Shown: positions 1 through 8,447 of the stretch, in pieces | Layout: each line of letters opens with the position of its first letter | Numbering within the stretch: the first letter of the stretch is position 1 | Source: Bacteroidales bacterium | GTDB lineage: Bacteria > Bacteroidota > Bacteroidia > Bacteroidales > UBA932 | DNA: 32,332 bases | Assembly (NCBI GenBank): GCA_015060225.1 | Contig: SUYX01000023.1 | Location: forward strand, 1-32,332 | Direction of reading: 5' to 3' | Notes under the pieces: generated by a model | Databases searched by the model: none | What the model was told of the DNA's origin: nothing | The model's input: the letters and a program-made list of their open reading frames with translations, nothing else | Position numbers and translations under genes: made by a program

Positions 1-354
1 AAAAACATCGCCTATTGATAAGAATATGTTGACCCCATTCTCTTCCCGCTGGCATAAACTCTCCAATACCTTTTGCCTTATCCTACTTGCTTCGTATGTG
101 TTCAACCTAAACGCAAGGGCAATAACCGCTTCAAGATTGTAGAATGTAGCCCAACTTTTAGGTGTAGCCAAATCACATCGTTGGGTGCTTACAGAGCAAA
201 GTGTTCCACTCTTGTATATTGCTTTTATGGCAGCTCGGAGTGTCGGGGCTATCACCCCGAACAACTCCACCAACTCCATTTCCGACATCCAAACATTACC
301 GCTTGGGATATTCACATTACCATTCTCGTTAATTGTTATAATTGCTCGTTCCAT
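1..354 (-). CDS. Small putative DNA-binding protein of an integrative element (partial)
   Basis: Open frame of 118 codons without a stop, running off the left edge. The ATG lies 2 bp after the integrase stop, so the two are probably co-transcribed. The protein begins MERAIITINENG; residues about 22-50 (WMSEMELVELFGVIAPTLRA) look like the N-terminal helix-turn-helix-like part of RhuM-type or mobile-element accessory proteins, followed by a helical stretch with KSWATFYNLEAVIALAFRLN. I do not recognise a defined family. Its position next to an IntDOT-like recombinase suggests an accessory or regulatory role in the element, which is inference. The C-terminus is outside the window. Confidence 0.6.
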   Translation of the reverse strand, partial: MERAIITINENGNVNIPSGNVWMSEMELVELFGVIAPTLRAAIKAIYKSGTLCSVSTQRCDLATPKSWATFYNLEAVIALAFRLNTYEASRIRQKVLESLCQREENGVNIFLSIGDVF

Positions 355-356
355 AG

Positions 357-1580
357 TTACATTGCTATTGAAATTTCACTAAAAGATTGATTAAGTCTGT
401 TGCCGAACATCGTCAAATCCTTGTCTATTTTCTCGGTGGTAATCTTCGCATATCGCTGTGTCGTGGTAATATTCGTATGCCCTAATACTCGGCTCACACT
501 CTCAATGGGAACACCCTTACTGAGAGCCAATGTCGCGAACCCATGGCGAGCAGAGTGGAAGGAAATATCCTTTGAGATACCGCACTCTTTTATCATCTTT
601 TTCAGCGGTTTACAGATATTCCAATAGTTGAGATTTGGGAATACGAGTTTGTCCTCTTGAAATCTCTCATATCGCTTGATTATCTGTAATGGAATATCCA
701 ACAACTTCACTTGGAAATTGACCTTTGTCTTGTGTCGCTTGGATAGAATCCACTTCTCACCGTTTATCTCTACGATATCATCGGTAGTTAGTTCCTTAAT
801 ATCCACGAATGACAGGGCTGTAAAACTTGCGAACACGAACAAGTCTCGGATATAAGCCAACTTCTTATCTGCAAATTCGTGTGTCATTACAGCCTTGATT
901 TCATCTTCGGTCAAGTATTGACGCTCCTTGATATTCTGATTTACTCGATACTGAGCAAATGGATTTCTCGGTGTCAGTCCATTGTAATGAGCCTTTGACA
1001 CGATTGTTTTCAGCCACATACAATGCGACCATACACTGCCATTATGTAGTCCAGCATCGGTAGAGAGATAGATTTCATACTCCTTTATGAAGTCGGGAGT
1101 AAGTTCAAGCATAGAAATATCACTGCGTTTATAGCATTTTTTGATGAATGCTGCTAAATGATTTCGTGACCTTACACGCACCTTGTAGGAACTTGCTGCA
1201 CGGTCTATGCCGATACGCTTCTTGAAACTCTCGTTGTCCTTATCAAATGCACCGAGTAGTGTTTCATACTCTGTTCCGATACCTTGATAGGCATTGCGTA
1301 CCATTTCGGCAGTTACAAACGCTTCTCTATCCGAGATGCGCTGATAATGCTTGATGATTTGAGCCTTGATGTTATCCAAAGCCAAATTGATGTTCCGTGC
1401 CTCCTTGCTCTTACCTTTGGCTCGATTGCCTTTGGCATCCCACATTGTTTTTGCAATGATCAGTTTGCAGCTGAATTGTGCCACCGAGCCATTGATTGTA
1501 ACTCGTCCCATGATGGGGACAATACCGTTTTTCTCCTTGCTTCCGTTCACGTAGAACAGCACCTTAAATGTACTTCGCAT
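357..1580 (-). CDS. Tyrosine recombinase / integrase of IntDOT-like type
   Basis: Site-specific recombinase of 407 aa. The start MRSTFKVLFYVNG is chosen because it is the usual beginning of Bacteroidetes integrases (arm-binding domain with NGSKEKNG and a GRVTINGSVAQFSCK strand); a longer frame to 1628 lacks support. Order: arm-binding domain about 1-90, SAM-like core-binding domain about 110-205, catalytic domain about 220-390. Visible catalytic parts are the Lys strand (KRHKTKV), HSARHGFATLAL (His and Arg II), LGHTNITTTQRYAKI (His/Trp position and nucleophile Tyr). The first catalytic Arg position reads TALSFVDIKEL, with Ser in place of Arg; IntDOT is known to have Ser at this place. Expected to integrate and excise the element that extends leftward. 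A -7 box lies just upstream. Confidence 0.93.
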   Translation of the reverse strand: MRSTFKVLFYVNGSKEKNGIVPIMGRVTINGSVAQFSCKLIIAKTMWDAKGNRAKGKSKEARNINLALDNIKAQIIKHYQRISDREAFVTAEMVRNAYQGIGTEYETLLGAFDKDNESFKKRIGIDRAASSYKVRVRSRNHLAAFIKKCYKRSDISMLELTPDFIKEYEIYLSTDAGLHNGSVWSHCMWLKTIVSKAHYNGLTPRNPFAQYRVNQNIKERQYLTEDEIKAVMTHEFADKKLAYIRDLFVFASFTALSFVDIKELTTDDIVEINGEKWILSKRHKTKVNFQVKLLDIPLQIIKRYERFQEDKLVFPNLNYWNICKPLKKMIKECGISKDISFHSARHGFATLALSKGVPIESVSRVLGHTNITTTQRYAKITTEKIDKDLTMFGNRLNQSFSEISIAM

Positions 1581-1600
1581 AATCCAATTCTTTTTGGTTA

Positions 1601-1608
1601 CAAAATTA
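1601..1608 (-). promoter_or_regulatory. -7 promoter box of the integrase
   Basis: The minus strand reads TAATTTTG, an exact match to TAnnTTTG, 20 bp upstream of the chosen ATG. It sits inside the longer open frame, which supports the shorter start. Confidence 0.55.
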
Positions 1609-1738
1609 GTTATCAGCGAGTTGTACATTGTTATGCAGAATATGGCAGAGAGTAGAAATAAACTCCAATGACCTATAAACTTACCTCTTTATCGGGTAAT
1701 GATTTGAAAACCGTTCGTCCTCATTACCTTTCATTTCC

Positions 1739-1782
1739 TTGCACTTTTGCATCGGCGAGGCTTTCATCAAAAGTCCTCATAA
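1739..1782. other. Candidate integration (att) region of the element
   Basis: The 1581-1878 stretch between the integrase and the protease has no gene. At 1741-1750 it reads GCACTTTTGC, one mismatch from the GTANNTTTGC coupling site used by CTnDOT-type elements. An imperfect inverted repeat follows (gaggcttt, 4-nt gap, aaaagtcctc; 1757-1778). Since the integrase belongs to the IntDOT group and its element must end between 1628 and the protease promoter at 1850, this is the best candidate junction. The other end is outside the window, so the direct repeat cannot be confirmed. Confidence 0.3.
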
Positions 1783-1849
1783 GTCATTGAACACCAGTGC
1801 TGCCATCATTATTTTCCCTCATTCGTTCGATTTTTCCAGAGATATATAT

Positions 1850-1857
1850 TATATTTG
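1850..1857 (+). promoter_or_regulatory. -7 promoter box of the protease gene
   Basis: TATATTTG matches TAnnTTTG exactly, 21 bp before the ATG at 1879. It likely drives both the protease and the PorQ-like gene. Confidence 0.6.
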
Positions 1858-1878
1858 TAAAAACAACCACTATACAAA

Positions 1879-4488
1879 ATGAAGTACAGATTATTATTTG
1901 CATCTATTGCGGCAGCTTTCCTTTTTGCAAGTTGCAGCAAGGAGGAAGTTCACCTGCAGCCACCCCCCCCTGTTACCACTGCTTTAATGGGTGTGGGAAG
2001 TGTCTATAATGGCACCGTTATAGTTAAGATGAATGAAGGGGAGGGACCTCTTACCAAATCAATATCAAATTCATTGCCTGATTTGGGAATATCCAACATA
2101 AAGCCACTGTTCCCACACAACGGGAAATATGCAGTAAGGCATAAGAAAGCAGGGCTTGACCGTTGGCATATAGTTTCATTCAACCCTGAAGTTTCTGTGG
2201 CAAAAGTTCATAGTGAGCTATCAAAAATTGGCTCAATAGAGAAAGTGGATTATTTTCCAGTTATAAAATCTGCCCAAACTTCAACTCCGTTCAATGACCC
2301 GTACCTGAGCTACCAATGGCACTATTACAAGGAAGGTAGCGACATTGGCATAAACCTGAAGAAAGCATGGGAAATAACCACAGGAAGTGAAGATGTTATT
2401 GTAGCAGTAATTGATGGCGGTATTGACTATAGGCACGATGATCTTAAAGATGCCATGTGGAAGAATGAGTCTGAAGCAGGTGGCAACACCGGACTTGATG
2501 ATGACAACAACGGCTATGTAGATGATATTTACGGATACAACTTCATTGATGCCGGCACCGGCAATGGGAATATGATAGGTGCCATATATGCAGACAGCCA
2601 CGGTACCCATGTGGCCGGAACAGTAGGTGCCATCAACAACAACAACAAATTTGGTGCTGGTGTAGCCGGAGGAAACGGCACTACCAAAGGTGTACGGCTA
2701 ATGTCATGCCAGACAGTTGATGAAAATAGAGGCGCATACATCAGTCTTGCTTTTGTATACGCAGCAGACAATGGAGCAGTAATATCACAGAACAGCTGGG
2801 GGTTGATTGATGTATATGAAACCCCATTGCACATTATTGAAGCTATAGATTATTTCAATCATTATGCAGGTATGGATGCCAATGGTGAGAATCAGATTGG
2901 CCCTATGGCCGGAGGTGTTACAATCTTTGCTGCAGGCAATGAAAATAGCACAGTAAGTTATCCAGGTATGGAAGAGAATCTGATAGCGGTAGCTGCAACA
3001 GGTCCCAACGGTATAAAGGCATCATACTCAAATTACGGTGAATGGGTTGATATTGCCGCTCCCGGCGGAGACGGCGGCGGAAACGGTGGTGTATTCAGCA
3101 CATTCCCTGACAACGAGTTTGCCGGAATTCAGGGGACCTCTATGGCGTGTCCACATGTATCAGGAGTGGCAGCTCTGATAGTTTCAAAGTATGGCGGACC
3201 CGGCTTTACCAATGAGCATCTCAAGGAAAGGCTTCTCACATCTGTTGATGTAGAGAAGCTCTACTCCGTAAATGCCACCTACAGAGAGGGGGAAAAACTG
3301 GGAGCCGGTGCACTGGACGCATTTGCTGCCCTTATGCCTGCAAATGTACCTGATGCTGTTAAGACATTTGAAGCAAGCGCCAAATCAAACTTTATTACAG
3401 TAAAATGGAAAACAACATCCACACAAGGTTTCCCAACTGCCGGTTACAGGATATTCTGGCATACAACCGACCTGTCCAATTTTGATCCGCATGACAATGG
3501 CTATGTGAATTCAATATACATATCAGGTAATGGAGTTGAGGAAGGAACTGAACTGACACATACATTTAAAGCTCCGGTATTCGATCAAAATATTTATATA
3601 AGGATAATGGCTGTAAATACATTCGGGTCAAGAGCACCTCTTTCTGAGCAGGTAATAGTACGTACCCAGGCAAACAATGCACCTGTATTTACCCCTGGAG
3701 AGCCGCTTGAAATATCATTGAAATCTTTTGAAAAGAGAGAATATGAATTCACTGTTTCTGATCCTGACGGACATAATATAGGTCAGTTCAACTTTAACGG
3801 AGGAAGCGATGCTGCTACGCATACCTTTACTTTTGCAGGAGGCAAAATCACCGTTGGTATAGATGCCTCAAAAGCAACTCCAGGAACATATGATGCTGTT
3901 TTGAAAGCTACAGATGAATACAACCTTTCGTCTGAACTGGTTATAACCTATACCATTCTTCCAAATACACCTCCATCTGTTGTAAAAGAGTTGGAGAATA
4001 TGGTGTTTGGCAAAGGGGAATCTGTCACCATTGACCTTACCCAGTACTTTACAGATGCTGACGGGGAGAAATTGAAGTATACTGTTGAATCCTCTGAATC
4101 TGTTGTTACAGACTACGGCATTATAGACAATACTTTAACTTTGTCGGGAAGATCATTTGGCACATCTGAAATTACCATTACAGCAATGGATGCCCAGAAA
4201 GAGAAAGCCAGCACGTCATTTTCAGTTCTGGTAAGGGACAAGAATGTTCCTGCCGACATATATCCAAATCCGGTACGTGACCATGTTTATGTAAGGGCAG
4301 GTGCGGACGGCACATATGAAATAAGCATTATTGGAGCAAACGGAGGGGCAATATACAGTAACCCTTCAATTTCAACAGGTCCGTTCAATCCGTTCAAGAT
4401 TGATGCAACCGGATGGGGTGCAGGGAATTATACCGTTGTTCTGAAGAGCGGTGGCAATGAGTATAAGACAAACATTGTGAAATTGTAA
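1879..4488 (+). CDS. Subtilisin-like (S8) lipoprotein protease with T9SS C-terminal signal
   Basis: Serine endopeptidase of 869 aa. The N-terminus is a lipoprotein signal with lipobox FASC (Cys19), followed by SKEE, which resembles the Bacteroidetes lipoprotein export signal for surface display. Prodomain-like region about 40-130; S8 domain about 150-480 with Asp179 (VIDGGID), His241 (SHGTHVAG), oxyanion Asn305 (SQNSWG) and Ser421 (GTSMACPH). Then a fibronectin-III-like domain (about 495-595), two cadherin/Ig-like domains (NAPVFTPG..., NTPPSVVKE...) and a C-terminal type A T9SS sorting domain starting YPNPVRD and ending with YKTNIVKL. The downstream gene, 12 bp later, encodes a PorV/PorQ-type barrel. 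The combination of lipid anchor and T9SS signal is unusual. An 8-C run lies at codons 28-31. Confidence 0.93.
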   Translation: MKYRLLFASIAAAFLFASCSKEEVHLQPPPPVTTALMGVGSVYNGTVIVKMNEGEGPLTKSISNSLPDLGISNIKPLFPHNGKYAVRHKKAGLDRWHIVSFNPEVSVAKVHSELSKIGSIEKVDYFPVIKSAQTSTPFNDPYLSYQWHYYKEGSDIGINLKKAWEITTGSEDVIVAVIDGGIDYRHDDLKDAMWKNESEAGGNTGLDDDNNGYVDDIYGYNFIDAGTGNGNMIGAIYADSHGTHVAGTVGAINNNNKFGAGVAGGNGTTKGVRLMSCQTVDENRGAYISLAFVYAADNGAVISQNSWGLIDVYETPLHIIEAIDYFNHYAGMDANGENQIGPMAGGVTIFAAGNENSTVSYPGMEENLIAVAATGPNGIKASYSNYGEWVDIAAPGGDGGGNGGVFSTFPDNEFAGIQGTSMACPHVSGVAALIVSKYGGPGFTNEHLKERLLTSVDVEKLYSVNATYREGEKLGAGALDAFAALMPANVPDAVKTFEASAKSNFITVKWKTTSTQGFPTAGYRIFWHTTDLSNFDPHDNGYVNSIYISGNGVEEGTELTHTFKAPVFDQNIYIRIMAVNTFGSRAPLSEQVIVRTQANNAPVFTPGEPLEISLKSFEKREYEFTVSDPDGHNIGQFNFNGGSDAATHTFTFAGGKITVGIDASKATPGTYDAVLKATDEYNLSSELVITYTILPNTPPSVVKELENMVFGKGESVTIDLTQYFTDADGEKLKYTVESSESVVTDYGIIDNTLTLSGRSFGTSEITITAMDAQKEKASTSFSVLVRDKNVPADIYPNPVRDHVYVRAGADGTYEISIIGANGGAIYSNPSISTGPFNPFKIDATGWGAGNYTVVLKSGGNEYKTNIVKL
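1963..1970 (+). repeat. C8 homopolymer inside the protease gene
   Basis: Eight consecutive C encode a Pro run just after the lipobox. A change of one base would frameshift the whole protease, so slipped-strand phase variation is conceivable. Confidence 0.6.
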
Positions 4489-4500
4489 GTTTTGAGAAGT

Positions 4501-5415
4501 ATGAAAAGAGTATCTATAATAATCGCAGCCTTTCTGTTTATGGCTGTACAAATGAACGGACAAAGCGTACCATTCCTCAATATAAACTCAGATCCGTATT
4601 CACACAGTATGGGTGGTGCCACCCTTACATTAGAGCAGAATGCATTTACGGCAACAAACAATGCATCAGCAATGGTTTTTGCCCCAAATAAGGTTTATGG
4701 AGGATTATCATACAATACATGGCAGCCGGATTTCCTCAACAACACCAATATGGGAATTGCAACATTCTCCAAAGTGGGGAAATGGGCATGGGGCGTAAGT
4801 GCCAAAATATTCGGATACGAATCCTACAAAATTACAAATGACAAAGGAGGTATCAGCGACACCTACACACCAAAAGAGTCTTCTTTTGATTTGAGCGGTG
4901 CCTATACTATAAATGAGAATCTTGCTGCAGGTGTAACATTACGGTACATTTCTTCTGACCTGGGCAAGGATGCATCGGCCTCAGGCATAGCCGCAGATAT
5001 CTCCGTAACATATATGAAAGATGCCCTCAAACTTGCCGCTGCCATTACAAACATAGGTTCAGAGATGGATTACGGTTATGGAGGATACAAACTCCCTTCA
5101 ATGGCCAAGTTTGGAGCAAACTACACATTGGAACTTGCCTCTGAAAATACTCTTGCATTGAATGTAGAGGGGGGCCTGGTTATGAAACCCTCTGCATTTA
5201 TGGCTGCAGTTGGAGCAGAATACTCATACAATGACAAATTCAATGTAAGGGCAGGATATCACATAGGTGATGAGACAGTCATCCCTTCATACGGCAGCGT
5301 TGGACTTGGAGTAAAAGTATGGAGACTTTCACTTGATGCCGCATATCTGTTCGGCGGCGGAGAGAACTCAACACTCGACGGATCGTTCGGCATTGCATTG
5401 GGGTACAGGTTCTAG
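4501..5415 (+). CDS. PorV/PorQ-family outer-membrane beta-barrel protein
   Basis: Protein of 304 aa; ATG at 4501 is preferred over a TTG at 4492. Signal peptide MKRVSIIIAAFLFMAVQMNG, then the family signature of an N-terminal SDPYSHSMGGATLTLEQNAFTA followed by NNASAMVF, alternating beta strands and a terminal aromatic (GYRF). PorV and PorQ are FadL-like barrels of the type IX secretion system: PorV shuttles cargo to the attachment complex, PorQ shapes that complex. This gene lacks a PorV-length insert and is nearer PorQ in size. It follows the T9SS-tagged protease by 12 bp in an apparent operon. I cannot tell whether it is the housekeeping T9SS component or a dedicated partner of the protease. 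Confidence 0.8.
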   Translation: MKRVSIIIAAFLFMAVQMNGQSVPFLNINSDPYSHSMGGATLTLEQNAFTATNNASAMVFAPNKVYGGLSYNTWQPDFLNNTNMGIATFSKVGKWAWGVSAKIFGYESYKITNDKGGISDTYTPKESSFDLSGAYTINENLAAGVTLRYISSDLGKDASASGIAADISVTYMKDALKLAAAITNIGSEMDYGYGGYKLPSMAKFGANYTLELASENTLALNVEGGLVMKPSAFMAAVGAEYSYNDKFNVRAGYHIGDETVIPSYGSVGLGVKVWRLSLDAAYLFGGGENSTLDGSFGIALGYRF

Positions 5416-5417
5416 GG

Positions 5418-5475
5418 CCACTCCATATACGCCAGCGTGGCAATACTCTTCATAAACAATTGCCAAAAGATGCGC
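5418..5475 (-). repeat. Diverged copy A of the comF 3' end
   Basis: Positions 5418-5448 match 27 of 31 bases of the comF end at 13213-13243. Read on the minus strand the likeness continues as codons for QLF-MKSIATLAYMEW against QLGCRVSIATLAYVE in comF, with the stop changed to TGG. It begins 3 bp after the PorQ-like stop, so it probably marks the former convergent junction of this gene and comF. Confidence 0.65.
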
Positions 5476-5747
5476 AAAATCATATTATTGGTAATTAGAA
5501 CAGTTGCGATTTTTAGGGTTAGAGTTTCGGGGCGAGGTATCGTGGAGCTTCTGGTTGTTGCAAAAAAAACATATTCCTGTTCAACGGCCGCCGAAACGGA
5601 CTAAACGAGTGTGCTATACCTCTTCATATCGTGAACGAGCAAATCCCCACTCCCGTTCACCGTCAGCGAAATAAGCCACGTTAAGCCCACTATATACTCG
5701 CAAATGGAATTCCAGATTGACAGTATTGAAAGCATGACAACAAATAG
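5476..5747. other. Noncoding stretch, no recognised feature
   Basis: No open frame, RNA gene or promoter could be supported here. There is a heptamer inverted pair (gaggtat / atacctc) in the middle. It may be decayed DNA from an insertion. Confidence 0.5.
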
Positions 5748-5782
5748 AAGAGTCTGCCTAATCAAGAGAAAGGCAGACTCTT
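5748..5782 (-). terminator. Intrinsic terminator-like hairpin
   Basis: Perfect 12-bp stem (AAGAGTCTGCCT / AGGCAGACTCTT) with an 11-nt loop, 20 bp past the stop of the nuclease-like gene. The following U-tract is weak, so termination is likely but not certain. Confidence 0.6.
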
Positions 5783-5802
5783 ACAAGACTTAAGATTCCG
5801 TA

Positions 5803-6411
5803 TCAAGCAATCTCTGAAATCAGGTATCGGAAACCTTGATTGTTATAGGTTCCCCAATTCATTGTGTAGGTGCCGACAATCGAAAAATTATAGCGTTTGT
5901 CGTAATTAAAGGGTATACCCTTACTGGTCATTCCCCACGAGAGAAATCCTCCACGCACAGCGCCCTGATAGATTTTGAAGTTGTCGTAAGCCGAAGGTCG
6001 ATTAGTGTTATTGTAGTACAAAGGCTCGTTGGTAAGCATTACCGCCCAACCCTTGTCGAGATTATACATCTTCTGCTGTTTCAACTGCTCAAGGCGGTGC
6101 ACATCGTACAGATAGTCGTAGCAACCAAAATCTACAGCTGACTGGTTTTTCAGTTCCACAACACCGATCTTATCCCTCTTAGTCTTATACTTTAACTCAA
6201 TAGGATAAATATAACCATTATCCTCAACCCAAATATCGATATAACACGCTTTGCCACCAATTAACGCTCGTCTTTCGAGGTAAATTTTCGATTGGGGCAA
6301 TAGGCGTTGCAACGCCCAAGCAAGCGAAAATTGAAAGTCTGCCTCTGACCAGAAGGCGGTTCTTTGGGTTGAAAGATTGTTGATCGCTATGCTTAAATCT
6401 GCAATATTCAT
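5803..6411 (-). CDS. PD-(D/E)XK nuclease-like protein
   Basis: Protein of 202 aa without signal peptide. A PD-(D/E)XK-type core is visible: Glu23 in a helix (FWSEADFQFSLAWAL), Asp59 in a strand (ACYIDIWV), Glu72-x-Lys74 in the next strand (YPIELKYK), followed by a helix region. This is the arrangement of restriction-endonuclease-fold enzymes. The C-terminal half is aromatic and not recognised. Its ATG lies 3 bp after the stop of the secreted MORN-like gene, so the two are co-transcribed. Role unknown; a defence or toxin function is possible, but neither is shown. Confidence 0.7.
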   Translation of the reverse strand: MNIADLSIAINNLSTQRTAFWSEADFQFSLAWALQRLLPQSKIYLERRALIGGKACYIDIWVEDNGYIYPIELKYKTKRDKIGVVELKNQSAVDFGCYDYLYDVHRLEQLKQQKMYNLDKGWAVMLTNEPLYYNNTNRPSAYDNFKIYQGAVRGGFLSWGMTSKGIPFNYDKRYNFSIVGTYTMNWGTYNNQGFRYLISEIA

Positions 6412-6414
6412 AAT

Positions 6415-8106
6415 CTATTCCGTTTTTTTAACTAAATTGACGTTAAAACTCTCAGCATCAATCACCAATTTCCCATTTTTGTGTTTTAGTGTCAGTTCAT
6501 AAGTGGAAATTACTTTCTTTTTCCCTTGTACACTCCATTTGCAGGTGATAGTTTCCCCATTTGCATCTATAATTTCATAGGCAACCATCGGACAGAAAGG
6601 CTTTAATACTTTTTCTGCATCTAACGTCCAGTACTCCGAGTTCTTGTCGTACCACAAATATTTCTCAAAATCCGTATCATATACTATTGAGAAAGCCTTG
6701 CCTTGCGACTGAATGAAATTAAGTGCTTGCTCCAGTTGGGCTTTAATTCTTGCTTGTATTTCCTGTTGAACCTTTGTTGTTAACTTTGTAATAGAATCTT
6801 CTACCTCTTTGACAGATTCCGCAAGAATAAATTTTTTAGAGTAATTTATATCTACCTGGTATACATCTTTTGTAATTTGTTCGCCCGTCTGCTTGATAAT
6901 ATCTAATAGTTTTTTTAATTTATAGAGGTTTATATCAGATTCAGTATTACTATTTCCAGAGTATTGAATCAACTCTGCATACTCTTTTAGAGGCTTGGCA
7001 ATCTCGGCAATTCTATCAGATATATATGTCATATCCTCATCTTTGATATAAGCGTTTACATAAAAATCATCAAAAAAGCCCGAAACATAGTTCTTGTATT
7101 GTTGATGTATTTTAACATATGGTTTGCTGTCGCCATCTTTTTGTATACATTTGAATCCACGATAGCTGTCATAAGCAAAGCCACACTCACCTTCGTTTTC
7201 TAAATCTGCGATTAACTGCTCAACGCCTTCTTTATTTAGATAACATACCTGTTTCAAATATTCGTACTCAACGGCCTCTTGTTCAAAATTACAGCCACCT
7301 AAATCTTCAAAATCTACGCCAGAATCTCTCAAAATGCAAGTGCTGGCATACTTACCCAATTCAATCTTACTTTTTAACACGGTGTATCCTTTCTCCGCCA
7401 AGGCATCTTTGGTGATGGAGCCGGCTGCATATTGTTTGGCCAAAGCCGAAATGGCCGGTGGTGTAGACTTACCTTTATCTGTGTCATTGTCGCTAATCAA
7501 TACGCCATTTTGGAAGAGCATAGTACCACCTAGATAAGTCCAAGTACCATTCAATTTGCCACTTTGAGTAAGCGTCCCGCTATATTTGTGAGGCAGATTA
7601 TCCCACCCTAAAACATCGCAGGAAAAGGCTCCTACCAAAATTCCATTTTTATAAGTCGCATTTAACTTTGTGATTAAGGTTCTCTTTGCATTTACTATAA
7701 ATGTTCCATTCGGTACACCATTGATAAAATTACCAGTAATGGTTTGGTATTCATTGTCTGATTGACCATTGGAACTGGTTACAGTCATCTTGAAGTTTGA
7801 ACTTATTGCTCCATTGAGTTTTCCTTTGGAGTGGTTGGCCGTCATATTATAAGAGCCGACAAGTTTATAAGTGTAAGGGAAAACACTAACACTATAACTT
7901 GCTTGCGGACAACTAATTGTATATTGGCCATCCTTTAACTGCCCGCCATCTTCTCCTACGATGTAGTAATAGGTCTTGTTACCCTCAAATACGACATTAT
8001 TAATATCCGTCCGCATTAAATAGGACTCCGTAATCTTTTGGCGTTGTGCAAAAGACTCTCCAATCGTTCCAAATAGGAACACTGCTGTTAGTAGTAATAA
8101 CTTCAT
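6415..8106 (-). CDS. Secreted protein with MORN-like repeats
   Basis: Protein of 563 aa. The start MKLLLLTAVFLF is chosen because it begins a good signal peptide (cleavage after SFA, residue about 20); the frame extends 22 codons further upstream but without a sensible start. Residues about 95-215 hold degenerate MORN-like beta units (GKLNGAI, NGVPNGTF, NGILVGAF, GKLNGTW, TMLFQNGVL). Residues about 370-480 are helical and probably coiled coil, and the C-terminal 80 residues form a beta-rich domain. MORN units usually scaffold proteins or membranes. It is the first gene of a two-gene operon with the nuclease-like protein, transcribed from a roughly 240-nt leader. Function unknown. Confidence 0.75.
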   Translation of the reverse strand: MKLLLLTAVFLFGTIGESFAQRQKITESYLMRTDINNVVFEGNKTYYYIVGEDGGQLKDGQYTISCPQASYSVSVFPYTYKLVGSYNMTANHSKGKLNGAISSNFKMTVTSSNGQSDNEYQTITGNFINGVPNGTFIVNAKRTLITKLNATYKNGILVGAFSCDVLGWDNLPHKYSGTLTQSGKLNGTWTYLGGTMLFQNGVLISDNDTDKGKSTPPAISALAKQYAAGSITKDALAEKGYTVLKSKIELGKYASTCILRDSGVDFEDLGGCNFEQEAVEYEYLKQVCYLNKEGVEQLIADLENEGECGFAYDSYRGFKCIQKDGDSKPYVKIHQQYKNYVSGFFDDFYVNAYIKDEDMTYISDRIAEIAKPLKEYAELIQYSGNSNTESDINLYKLKKLLDIIKQTGEQITKDVYQVDINYSKKFILAESVKEVEDSITKLTTKVQQEIQARIKAQLEQALNFIQSQGKAFSIVYDTDFEKYLWYDKNSEYWTLDAEKVLKPFCPMVAYEIIDANGETITCKWSVQGKKKVISTYELTLKHKNGKLVIDAESFNVNLVKKTE

Positions 8107-8361
8107 AACTTTAATTATACACCCTTGTTGGCTCTCAAGGATTGGTTTTCGGTAAAAAGGAGTGTGGGCCAATTAGTTCATCCTTGTTGGTTGTCCCTGA
8201 AATAACATTTGATAGAAAATAAGCGATAGCCCACAAACTAGTATGGGGATACGGACAAATGTGAAGCACTTCGACCTATTCTGTCGATTGAATTTTCTAG
8301 GCACACCAGAGCGAATAGAACTAAACACTCTCTCTTTTAGTTTAGATATATCCAAAAGTAT
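8107..8361 (-). promoter_or_regulatory. Leader 1: promoter and probable structured 5' leader RNA
   Basis: Minus-strand -7 box TACTTTTG at 8354-8361, then about 240 nt to the MORN gene ATG. Predicted stems: I CTAAA/TTTAG (8321-8325 with 8336-8340, extendable to 7 bp), II TTCTA/TAGAA (8295-8299 with 8316-8320), III TCGAC/GTCGA (8271-8275 with 8283-8287), V a 9-bp pairing of 8133-8141 with 8194-8202. A paralogous copy at 8448-8708 has the same order with different stem bases. A 60-codon open frame here has only a TTG start and its sibling is full of stops, so I treat the region as RNA. Confidence 0.55.
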
Positions 8362-8396
8362 ATTTAACTTAACTTTTGGTTCTCCATCTATTGTTT

Positions 8397-8447
8397 CTAT
8401 TGCTCAAGATTAAGTACAATCTCCTTATTAAGTTTTTTAAATCCCAT
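8397..8447 (-). other. 16-codon peptide resembling an LNKE-type precursor leader
   Basis: The ATG sits directly after leader 2, at the place the MORN gene occupies after leader 1. The peptide begins MGFKKLNKEIVLNLEQ and stops. The KKLNKE motif is typical of leader peptides of Bacteroidetes ribosomal natural products, which normally continue to a Gly-Gly cleavage site; none follows here. Either a truncated relic or a leader peptide. Confidence 0.35.

Noticed and set aside
73-390. Plus-strand open frames at the left end
   Set aside because: They are antisense to the partial gene and integrase end and show no family features.
8173-8355. 60-codon open frame with one hydrophobic stretch
   Set aside because: Only a TTG start is available, it begins inside the -7 box, and the paralogous copy at 8448-8708 has several stops while RNA pairings are kept. 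Better read as leader RNA.
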